Assembly (NCBI RefSeq): GCF_910592395.1 | Contig: NC_088310.1 | Span: 28,475,491 to 28,539,490 of the forward strand | DNA: 64,000 nt | Origin: Lineus longissimus | Lineage: Eukaryota; Nemertea; Pilidiophora; Heteronemertea; Lineidae | Direction of reading: 5' to 3' | Shown here: piece after piece, positions 12,890 to 26,612 of the stretch | Layout of the letters: the number at the start of each line of letters is the position of its first letter | Numbering within the stretch: position 1 is the first letter of the stretch | Made by a program: the position numbers and the translations under genes | Notes under the pieces: model-generated | The model's input: only the letters and a program-made list of their open reading frames with translations | Database searches by the model: none | Told to the model about the DNA's origin: nothing

Positions 12890-12919
12890 CATGGAGGTAT
12901 TATTAATAATACCTCCATG
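12890..12919. repeat. 30-bp perfect palindrome
   Basis: CATGGAGGTATTATT is followed directly by its exact reverse complement, with no spacer. It lies between K2P copy 2 and the reductase gene. Such a site can form a cruciform; function unknown. Confidence 0.9.
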
Positions 12920-13459
12920 CACTACCTTACCGACCTCGTCCGTGGGGTCTTTTCAAATCCAGGCTCACCCAAGAACAATGGCAACCTGAAACTGAAGGAG
13001 ACATTTGACCATGTATTATTTCCGAATTGAGTCTGAATACGGAGGCATCCGGTCTGGCTAGCCCATGACCATTGTCATAACCTTAGGATACTGAGCCTGA
13101 GACATCCAGGTTCACCGAAAACAAATGTCACAACCTATTCTGATCAAATTGAACAACACTGCTCAAACGGATGAATATCATCACATCATGTCCGTTCTCA
13201 ATTATCGCGCAAACGAAAAAAAGTTGTCTTTTACGAAGACAGACAAGTCTTCGGTGACCGTGGTAGCTTCCCGGCAATAATGGAATTGGTCCGCCGTAAC
13301 AACATTCGTTGATTGTCAATAATTTGATGCACAGAAAATAGAAATTCACCGATTTTCTTCCCCCTTTTCATCAATAAGCACTCGGTTTCTTCAATATTTC
13401 TAGCCACAAGTAGTTTGTAATGCTATAGTACTGAGTGTTTGTCAAGAATTTAGAGAAAA

Positions 13460-17022
<3,563 letters not shown>

Positions 17023-17248
17023 GTAAGAGATCAACCAACTCCATCACAATGCAAGAGAAAGACCATTCTTCTTACATGAAAACTAACAACAAATCTCCAC
17101 CCCTCTTCAATTTTATGATTCGCAAAAATGTCTTGACAAAAGTAAAATTTCCCATCTTTTATTTTTGAGGTGTACAGAATTTATTATGGTTTTTAAAAAC
17201 AAATAGTTTTGTGATTTTCAAATTTAGCGATTCAAGATTATTCAAGAT

Positions 17249-17254
17249 AATAAA
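17249..17254 (+). terminator. Polyadenylation signal of the PTGR2-like gene
   Basis: AATAAA about 230 bases after the stop codon at 17020-17022, the first canonical signal downstream, in AT-rich sequence. Confidence 0.6.
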
Positions 17255-17511
17255 ATGGACCCCAAAAGTTGTACATGTAGTTTAGAGTAACTGAATGCTC
17301 TCACCTCACACACTAATCAAGATGTAATTTGTGCACTGCCAGATATATTGGATCTTATAGCACTGGGGCAATCACCACTACATTACACAAGTATATTTGC
17401 AGTGAAGGATCTCGTGAAGGATTTATTATAATTGTATGCAATCAAAATCATGTTAAGGAATGACCTTTGAAGGTGGAGGGGAGGTGATGTAGAACTGGTA
17501 GAAGTTTGTTC

Positions 17512-18740
17512 AGGGATTGTCTGTGTGCAGGGATTCACTGTGTGCAGGGATTGTCTGTGTGCAGGGATTCACTGTGTGCAGGGATTGTCTGTGTGCAGGG
17601 ATTCACTGTGTGCAGGGATTCACTGTGTGCAGGGATTCACTGTGTGCAGGGATTGTCTGTGTGCAGGGATTGTCTGTGTGCAGGGATTGTCTGTGTGCAG
17701 GGATTCACTGTGTGCAGGGGTTGACTGTGTGCAGGGATTCACTGTGTGCAGGGATTCACTGTGTGCAGGGATTCACTGTGTGCAGGGATTGTCTGTGTGC
17801 AGGGATTCACTGTGTGCAGGGATTGTCTGTGTGCAGGGGTTGACTGTGTGCAGGGATTCACTGTGTGCAGGGGTTGACTGTGTGCAGGGATTCACTGTGT
17901 GCAGGGATTGTCTGTGTGCAGGGATTCACTGTGTGCAGGGATTCACTGTGTGCAGGGGTTGACTGTGTGCAGGGATTCACTGTGTGCAGGGATTCACTGT
18001 GTGCAGGGATTCACTGTGTGCAGGGATTCACTGTGTGCAGGGATTCACTGTGTGCAGGGGTTGACTGTGTGCAGGGATTCACTGTGTGCAGGGATTCACT
18101 GTGTGCAGGGGTTGACTGTGTGCAGGGATTCACTGTGTGCAGGGATTCACTGTGTGCAGGGATTCACTGTGTGCAGGGGTTGACTGTGTGCAGGGATTCA
18201 CTGTGTGCAGGGATTCACTGTGTGCAGGGATTCACTGTGTGCAGGGGTTGACTGTGTGCAGGGATTCACTGTGTGCAGGGATTCACTGTGTGCAGGGATT
18301 CACTGTGTGCAGGGATTCACTGTGTGCAGGGATTCACTGTGTGCAGGGATTCACTGTGTGCAGGGATTGTCTGTGTGCAGGGATTCACTGTGTGCAGGGA
18401 TTCACTGTGTGCAGGGATTCACTGTGTGCAGGGATTGACTGTGTGCAGGGATTCACTGTGTGCAGGGATTGACTGTGTGCAGGGATTCACTGTGTGCAGG
18501 GATTGACTGTGTGCAGGGATTCACTGTGTGCAGGGATTGTCTGTGTGCAGGGATTCACTGTGTGCAGGGATTGACTGTGTGCAGGGATTGACTGTGTGCA
18601 GGGATTGTCTGTGTGCAGGGGTTGACTGTGTGCAGGGGTTGACTGTGTGCAGGGATTCACTGTGTGCAGGGATTCACTGTGTGCAGGGATTCACTGTGTG
18701 CAGGGATTCACTGTGTGCAGGGATTCACTGTGTGCAGGGC
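17512..18740. repeat. 17-bp minisatellite, about 72 units
   Basis: The unit is CTGTGTGCAGGGATTCA. Almost all variation falls in the ATTCAC part, giving four forms: ATTCAC, ATTGTC, GTTGAC and ATTGAC. The forms are arranged in runs: ATTGTC-rich at the start, GTTGAC recurring every few units in the middle, ATTGAC alternating with ATTCAC near 18430-18510. Unit length is not a multiple of three, and the TTGA forms create stops, so the array is not coding. It starts about 490 bases after the PTGR2 stop codon. Confidence 0.97.
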
Positions 18741-21700
18741 CAATCATATTCTGGTGAAATGTAGTCATTCATGTTGTAGAGTTTGTGTCATTTGTGTTAC
18801 ACGGAGGTAAGTTTGTTGTTTTTGCATACGCAAAGTGATTTAATCAAATATGATGAAAATGCAAGGATAATCCACCGATATTGTTTGCTATTTTATAGAG
18901 AAAGTACACTTAAAATATTGTTGACATTGAAAACGCACACTGAAAATGGGCACTTGTGCTTTGGTATTAGAATGTTTAAAAATGATGATTGTGAATGCGT
19001 TACTTCTTGCTCATATTCAAGTTCCCCTATTTCCATCTATAATGTCCGAGCTTCAAGTTGAGAATAACACAATTGCTCTTTGGCTTTCAAAGATAATGAC
19101 ATTCTATTTTCGAACAAATTTCTTAATGTTGTTCAATGCTGCTCTGTGATGGGTAACTAATGCCAATGTGAAGTATTGCTCATAGGCTCAGAGTCTATAA
19201 TGAGGAGAACACCAAAAGTGTGAGAGATTAGTTCATTTAGTAGAATTTGCTTTGCCAGACAATTCAGCTCAGTGGTGATAGGATGTGTGAATCTGATGCA
19301 TTAGGATAGTGCGCTGCCAGTGATGTATTGGTCCAACTAGACTCCTCATTACAGAGGAGTTAAGGAGCATTCGCTTTCGATGTTACACAGTGAGGGATCA
19401 CATCTATTTCCATTGAGAAATTAGCAAATGCTACTTAATTTGGTACCATAGTCATCTTATTATGTGAACGCGTCGGTCATCAGATCCATGCACGGCTGTT
19501 ATTGTGTTGCATCTTTGTTGATCAGTACTGACAGTGATACACACACGGTCTAGTTATGATTGCAGTCAATACAATTCTTGCTATCTATTGTGTTTATTCG
19601 TACAACTATTGTTGTATCCATTTGCTTCGCTGCATGTGAAAACGAGTTTGGTTTGAAAATGATCCGGGGATGCCATAATGGTTTGAAAATGATCCGGGGA
19701 TGCCATAATGATCTATAATTGCCAGTGTCAGCCTGCATTTAGTCACACCTAGGGTATACTGGCCAGTTTCACCCTGCAGTTGGTGCTACTGCCGGTACAC
19801 CCACTGGCTGCCACTTGCTCATCCTCACACAGCAGTGCAGGCTGAAATATGCGGTTAACACCTAATTTGCTGTTGCGTGATTCCACGAGTCTAAAGAAAG
19901 AATTCACTGAGCATAAGCAGTGAGAAGATATTATGAAACAGGGCCGAGCCAGTGTCGCATGATTTTGTGTGTAATGGCCATATTTATTTATTTATCTATT
20001 GACGCAGTGCATTTGAAGCTGTTTTGAATGATGGTGAGAGTGTTAGCTCATACATGTATTCATGTACTGGTATGTATGTACATTCTTGCATGTATCATTT
20101 AAATCTTGAATGTCATACCTTGTTATGCGTGCTAGATAGTTCTGTGATATACTGGTAGGTTTGAGAAACGGTCTTTCACGTTTGATGTGTCTTATGATGG
20201 AGAGGTACTCGGAGAAAAAGTGAGCATTGCACTTCACATTTTTCAGCTTTTTATTGTGCAGTGCGTCATATTGGACTGAAGGCATATCATGACGGACAGC
20301 AGAATGATGTAGTTACATCAGTGCGACCCCGATGGGTTCACAGTATTCAGTACTGTGGTGCTGGAACCCGGGGATTTAAATCTAGTGTGACATCATTGTT
20401 TTGCCGTCCAATGACGTCGCACGTCATCTGTCGTCTGGTGTTTTGTGGTGTGCATAATCTTAGATTGATTCGTTTGCTTTTGCCAGCGATGTCCAGGGTC
20501 AACACGTACCACTTCATCATAAGGATATCAGTAGCATTTTTTGAAGGACCAATGTATAGCATTATAAACATATATTATTGTAACAAGTCCTAATATATAT
20601 TACTGTATCAAATTTTTGTATTGAAGTATATATTCAGTAGAACAGCACAGATATTTTTGACCTGTACCACTGGTTGGTTTTGATTGGAGTTTCTGTGAAT
20701 TTGATATAGCATAGTTTTATAGAATAAAAATTACCCTTATCATCCTGGAGAATCTGTTTTTCAACTTAGTGAGAATCAAACTCTACTAGCTTGGAAGCCT
20801 AAGTTCTCTGGGGACCTTACAGTGTGAGTCATTTAAACGGAAACTGATAATAGTCTTAAAATAGTTGAAATGTTCACACTTTCTAAGTTTGCATTTGACA
20901 GTGCATTCCAATCTCAAAAGTCATGAAATTAAAACGCTCCCGAAAATCTTTTGGTTTACGTTATCATAGAGTGACTGCATGATGAAGTTATTGAATCGAT
21001 CACAAGTACTTTCCTTCTAAATGACTTGCTCTTCATTATCTATCCAGTCAGAAGTGTGGTGTTATTTTATACATTTATTGAGAGAAGCATATCCAGTTAT
21101 AACTGGTCTTGTATTGCTAATAACAATCATGTGCAATGATGGTTTGGTGTAACCCCTATTCTTCCCTCTTACCTTAGCCTGTATTGTGCATTCCTGGTAA
21201 TATCTTTGATATCAGGCCCATGACTGCCAAGCAGTAAACCGGCCATCTTGTCAACAAGATGATCTGTTTACCTTTGAGAATAGCCGTCTTTATCATGTTT
21301 ATAGTGGTCTTCAATATGTCATTCTTGACTTCCACATCCCAGATGATAACATTCAGTGTAGCATTCGAATCATGTTGAGTGTAACCTGACATCATGCAGG
21401 AAGGACGGCTCTGAGCAGACAGTCACATATTGTGCCATTGTGATTGTGGCAATGACAACACTCTGAGCCCAGTAATATTCAACCTGATCCCAGGTCGCCC
21501 GGGCGTTGTCGAGGTGTGCTTTAAGACCTATCTCATCATATCCCAATTAGTTGTGATTTGGCCGTACATGTACTGTGGATGTATATGTGATATGTGTGCA
21601 GTTCAGTGTTCAGTGTTGGTCTACATGTACCCTTGATATCATGCATTTTGTGGTGTGACTAGTAGATGGTGAATAGAACTCTCAATAACAGTGTCTGCTA

Positions 21701-21751
21701 CAATATAACAAAGAAAATCTGCCTGGAAAAATTGCCATACTTTGTATTCAG
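18741..21751. other. AT-rich spacer, no supported gene
   Basis: Only scattered short open frames without splice context are seen. A 30-bp perfect tandem duplication lies at 19651-19710. An AATAAA at about 20723 has no recognisable gene before it. Confidence 0.45.
19651..19710. repeat. Perfect 30-bp tandem duplication
   Basis: GTTTGAAAATGATCCGGGGA plus ten more bases at 19651-19680 is repeated without change at 19681-19710. Confidence 0.95.
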
Positions 21752-22059
21752 GCTACAGATTCAACTATAAGTACATCTGGTCAAACTTCGTCTCTGTGGC
21801 TGTTGTTTATGCAGTGGTTACTCCTATAGGTTGCTTCAGTCAGTGGTGTAATAATGTCTCTGCTGGTGACCATATTAGATCCATGCACTGTAAGGGTGGT
21901 TCTGAAGATGTGTTCAAGGCCTATTCTAATTTGAGACAAAGGTGGAGTGGTTTGGAAGAGTTCAAGAAGAAATTGCTTCAATCAGGATTTGAACACTTTT
22001 TCACAATGACTACAGAACATGCACTTGTTGATATTTTCAGTGATTCTGTATGTTCTTAA
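21752..22059 (+). CDS. Possible 3'-terminal exon of an unidentified gene
   Basis: After an acceptor-like TTTGTATTCAG at 21741-21751, an open frame of about 102 codons runs to a TAA at 22057-22059. An AATAAA follows at 22208-22213, as expected for a last exon. The peptide looks protein-like: an N-terminal part with NYKYIWSNFVSVAVVYAVV, then a charged helical part (VFKAYSNLRQRWSGLEEFKK) and a tail ending VDIFSDSVCS. I do not recognise the family. No preceding exon was found on the plus strand, so this may be a relic or chance. Confidence 0.3.
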
Positions 22060-22207
22060 GCAATGCAAAATGTAATGACGTGGTACTGACATAATGCTAA
22101 TAATGACATGGAAGAGTTTTCAACACAATGTACTGCTACTGACAATACGCTTTATGCATTTATCCTTTGTTGTTTGAGTTGATGATGTTTTGTCATTAAG
22201 TCTGATG

Positions 22208-22213
22208 AATAAA
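22208..22213 (+). terminator. Candidate polyadenylation signal
   Basis: AATAAA about 150 bases after the stop of the possible terminal exon at 21752-22059. Confidence 0.35.
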
Positions 22214-22289
22214 ATTGTTTAAAGAATTCATTGTTGACTAGCCTAAGTACCCAACTGGCAGCTCAAGGAGCTCAAGTGATAATATATGG

Positions 22290-23130
22290 ACGGATAGGAA
22301 CTGTCACAACACGACAGATCGGAGCCAGGCAGTGCTATCGTCTTGGCAAACATTCAGAGAGATGAGACTGTCACAATCAGTCCTGATCGAGCATGCATGG
22401 CAGCTCCATCGTGCTGACAAAACAGTGAGAGCTGGAGGTGGAACAACCACAACCAGTGAGACTGAATCGGGCTGGCAGCTCACCGTGCTGACAAAACAGT
22501 GAGGGAGAGATGGGACTGTCCCAACTAGACCGGGTCGGGCTAGCAGTTCCACTGTGTGGGCGAAACAGTGAGAGGGATGAGTCTTCGACCTGATTCATAA
22601 GCACGGCAATGAGGACATGCCGTACATCTCCTCATTGAGAGACGTGCAGTGGGTACTACAGGACAGGGGAAATGACTTTGAAGACAGCCATTAGAAATAA
22701 CGATGTAATAATTTTCACCCAACTAAAGACAGAAACAATTCTTATCCACTTGGTCTGGTTGTGAAGCCGTACAGTTTTGTCAACACCATGGAGCTGCCGA
22801 GTCTGATTCGGTCTGGGTTTCGACTGTTTCATCGCTCTGAACGTTTTGTCATCATGCTGGAGTTGCTGCACTGGATTTCGAAAGGTTGTGATGGTCTCGT
22901 CTTTCTCACTGTCAAGTCTTTCTCAAGTTATTTCTCACTCTCCCCGAATTCTACACCAGGCCTTGCATTAGTAGTATGTAAATCAAGGCGAAGACATGGT
23001 GTTGAATTAATATAGAGAGGTGAGACCGTCACTTCTCCACCGTGTTGACAAAACGGTGAGAGAGATGAGACATTCACAACCACTGTGAGGGTCTCATCGT
23101 TTTGTCAGCACTGATGGAGACGCCTTATAC
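22290..23130. repeat. Diverged and partly inverted copies of the 68-bp satellite
   Basis: Degenerate units related to the clean array at 23335-23890 occur here: CACCGTGCTGACAAAACAGT at about 22482, and similar pieces at 22310-22590 and 23030-23130. The block at 22770-22860 carries the unit in the opposite orientation (GTTTTGTCAACACCATGGAG). The region is a decayed, rearranged edge of the satellite. Confidence 0.65.
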
Positions 23131-23334
23131 CCGATTTGGTCCGGTTGTGGCAAGGATGCTGATCTTGCTCATTGCGTCGGGCGAGGCACTGCAATCACGC
23201 CACCGTCTCCTCTTCCCCGGTCTGGCCGGCAGAGTTCATAAAATGCAATTCAAACGACTTGAAACAAATTCATAACATACTTTATGAGTCGAATAAATAT
23301 CAGTATATATACAGTGTTTATGAAAACAACAACC

Positions 23335-23890
23335 AAACCAGGCCGAATCAGTCCTGGCTGCTCCACCGTGTTGACAACATGATGAGAGTGATGAGACAGT
23401 CACAGCCAGGCCGCATCAATCTTCGCCGCACTGCCTAGTTGTTAATATGGCGAGAGAGATGAGACAATCACAGCCAGGCCAAATCAGTCTCGGCTGCTCT
23501 GCCAAGTTGTCTACATGGTGAAAGAGATGAGAGACAGTCACAGCCAGGCCAAATCAGTCTTGGCTGCTCTGCCAAGTTGTCTATATGGTGAGAGAGATAA
23601 GACAGTCACAGCCTGGCGGCATCAGTCTTCGCCGCACTGCCTAGTTGTTAATATGGTGAGAGAGATGAGACAGTCACAGCCAGGCCGAATCAGTTCTGGC
23701 TGCTCCACCGTGTTGACAATAATTATGGTGAGAGAGATGAGACAGTCACAGCCAGGCCAAATCAGTCTTGGCTGCTCTGCCAAGTTGTCAACATGGTGAG
23801 AGAGATGAGGAAGTCACAGCCAGGCCGAATCAGTCCTGGCTGCTCCACCGTGTTGACAACATGATGAGAGAGATGAGGAAGTCACATGCG
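23335..23890. repeat. About 68-bp satellite array, about 8 units, each with a hairpin
   Basis: Units of 67-71 bases share GAGAGAGATGAGACAGTCAC followed by AGCCAGGCC and a GTTGTCAACATG-like end. Most units carry CAGCCAGG and CCTGGCTG (or close variants) about 10 bases apart, a small inverted repeat. A roughly 94-codon open frame through the array is a by-product of the repetition. The array ends about 480 bases 3' of the LGR stop codon. Confidence 0.85.
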
Positions 23891-24373
23891 ACGCTTACAG
23901 CACGTTTTGATGAAAAGGAATCGGGACAGTAAAAGGTGGACATGTTATTGATATCATAAAAGAGGAGCTTCTGTCTTTCTTTCGAAACCTTCATTGTAAG
24001 CCTACTGCCGCGGACGACTGATTACAATTGTCTTTAATCAAAGGTGATGTGTCTCTGTCGCTATGCAAAGATTACACTTACAGTTTTCCTGGAAGACTTA
24101 TTCCTATTACACACGCATCGGTTTAACCTTACAACCTCTTTTTATCTAAAGCATGATGGAAAAGAGAAGACTTTGAAATCAAAGTGGTTCATGACGAATG
24201 TAGTAGGCTAGTAGGGTCCTTTGGGTTTGTGAATCGGGGTGCAAGATGCTGAGAACATTGAAAGACTACTGTGCTTCTATCGAGGACCCTGCGGAGGGAC
24301 TCTTCATATCATTGGCACCATTTACTGTCTGCGACACGAATAATACTGTAAAACACCTTCAGCATCTCGGACT

Positions 24374-26612
24374 TCAATAAACAGGCATTGAACGCCTATT
24401 GTTTTCGGTCACTGCGGTACTATCCCTCTCTGCCTCGGCATTTTCCGCTAAGCTCTCGCGGCGATCATTCATGCCCTTGTCCCATAACATCATGATACCG
24501 CTGTCTGTCACACTATTCTTGGACCTGCTCGGTTGTTCCTTTCCGTCAAGGTCCTGGGATTCCGCTAGCTCATAACCGATGTTGTACTCGCTCGCACTAC
24601 GGACTTTGCTACGCCCATGGTGTGGACAGTTTTCAGGATCATCGCAGTGTCCTTGCGGAGCCCCGTTTGGGACATACTTAGTCCTATAAGTGCGCTCGTA
24701 TAGGATATAAGACTCTTCCTGCTCAGTCCCAGTGGATTCTCTATCGCTCATCCCCGTTTCTTGAACCACGCTCAACTTCCGAGTCTCCATCATGAGTTTT
24801 TCTAGCACCGCCATTGGGACGTCGCGAACACACGTCGGCGGGAAATATCGTCTGCTACACGTAGGGGTTGACTTGGGTGAGGAGTTTGGGGTTGTTTTCG
24901 GTGTGACGCTGAATGAAACATGGCGCTGATAGTCCGTCATTTGAGTGAGGAGAGACACGTCTGATGGATGTCGCGGCGCCTGTGGACACGTCTGGACGAT
25001 AGTGCTACTGTTCCTAGAATTGGCCACCCGGGCGGCCATTCCCGAATACCCGGATGACGAATGGTAATACCGGTTACTCCGTCGTTGTCGGTGTCCACAC
25101 TTTCTCACCCGTTTTGACAAATCTGCAAAGTCTTTACGGAACTGCTTTGTAAAAATAGCGTATAAGAATGGATTCATGCAAGAGTTCAAAGGGTAGAAAA
25201 ACACCAGTAATATCTTTGAGTTTGTGATGTCAATGAGCGGCAAGCCGCCAGCAGCAGTGAGCGCGAAGAATGCAATTGGAGACCAGCAGACGAAGTTGGT
25301 GAAGACGAGTAGCGCCATGCGCTTCGCAATGGTGGTGTCATTGCTGCGGGCGGTCGAGTTGTTCCCTTTGACTTGGCAGTACATATGGAGGTAACAAACA
25401 CAGATCAGAATGAAAGCTAACCCGTTGGTGACGAGAATACTGATGACGTAGGCCCGGTCCACCACTGTCTCCGTGTCAAACGGGAGACAAATACTGGTCG
25501 CCCCGAAGTCACTAACGCCGACTAGCGGCAATGTGGCGAGTGAGAGGGACAGGCACCAGCCAAAGACCATGATCACAACCGCCTGGGACATGCGGAGACG
25601 TTTGGTGAGGTGAATGGCGTGGCTTATTGCGTACCACCTCTCCATTGTTATCACGGTCAGAGTGTAAATGGACAACTCGCAAGCGAATATTGTAATAAAG
25701 CCCGCAGCTTGGCATCCTCCTTCGTGCTGCCAAGCAATCGCAAAGTTGAAATACTGATTCAGGGTCTTTATATCGATAACAGCTAAGATTAGAATGTACA
25801 CCCCCATGGTTAGGTCAGCGAAGGCTAAGTTACACATTAGGAACTTGGATACGTTTAATTTGTGACGGTTTCCTAACATGACCACGAGGACAGTGATGTT
25901 GCCGAAGAGCGCAGCCAGCACCACGAACCAGACGAAGACCCGTAGCCATTCGTAGCCCATGACATCCTCGCATGGGTTAAACGCGTCCGGCTCTGGACTA
26001 CAGATCACTGCGGAGAGACGTGTCTTCAAGTCTTCCTCGGCGAATATCGTACTGGTGCAATTTACTGGTACATCCACCTTTTCATTCACCTCAAACACAG
26101 TGTCAATGAAGCCAGAATTCCATGCGGTGTCTGAAGGTGGTGTCGCAACCTCACCAATCTCAGTCGGGAGATCAGAGTTGTAATACATAAAGTCATAAAG
26201 ATAACGCGTTTGTCTCCGCTTTGAGTGGGAACGCACCCCATTCAAACTCCTAATGCGTCTCCGTACTGGTGTTTTTTCGTCAGCTATAAAGAGAGGGTCG
26301 CTCGATGTGACGGAGCTGACCCAAGCTCCGGCATCACTTGCCGATTGGTTGCAGAACTTTATCCCTTTCCCTGATTTCTCCATCGATTTCCGATGCATTT
26401 TTTGATATTTGTCATATTCCTCCGGACTTTGTCTGTCCGGGTATTTGAAAGCACAACAATGCGACGAGTAGGTCACATCAGCTCTCTCGATGTTCCAGAA
26501 CGCTCCGACAGAGGGCAGTTTTCTCAGCGAGGGTGTGTTCCGCACAACCAGTTCCCTGATGTAGTGAAGACCAACTGATGGGAGGCGTGTGATGGAGGTG
26601 TTGGAGAGGTCA
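24374..26612 (-). CDS. Terminal exon of the LGR: last LRR, hinge, seven-helix domain, long tail
   Basis: The acceptor is the AG complementary to 26613-26614; upstream ATG codons in this frame are intronic. The exon encodes 745 residues. From its first full codon: LRR 8 and TYSSHCCAF (about 50-55), the typical hinge start; a hinge with RRRIR (117-121), SKRRQTR and a tyrosine-rich YLYDFMYY; CSPEPDAFNPCEDVMGY (204-220), the near-invariant entry to helix 1; seven helices to about residue 490 with ERW (324-326) in place of DRY, as in all LGRs; and NPFLYAIF (from 480) in helix 7. The tail is about 255 residues, much longer than the roughly 65 of FSHR, and rich in Ser, Thr and Pro, with likely arrestin or kinase targets (inferred). 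An ATTAAA on the minus strand at 24038-24033 may be the polyadenylation signal. Confidence 0.95.

Noticed and set aside
17506-18764. Overlapping cysteine-rich open frames
   Set aside because: Artefacts of the 17-bp minisatellite. TTGA variants create stops irregularly, and all frames give the same periodic peptide.
23515-23799. 94-codon frame with MVREMRQSQPGRI-like repeats
   Set aside because: It is a reading of the 68-bp satellite and not a gene.
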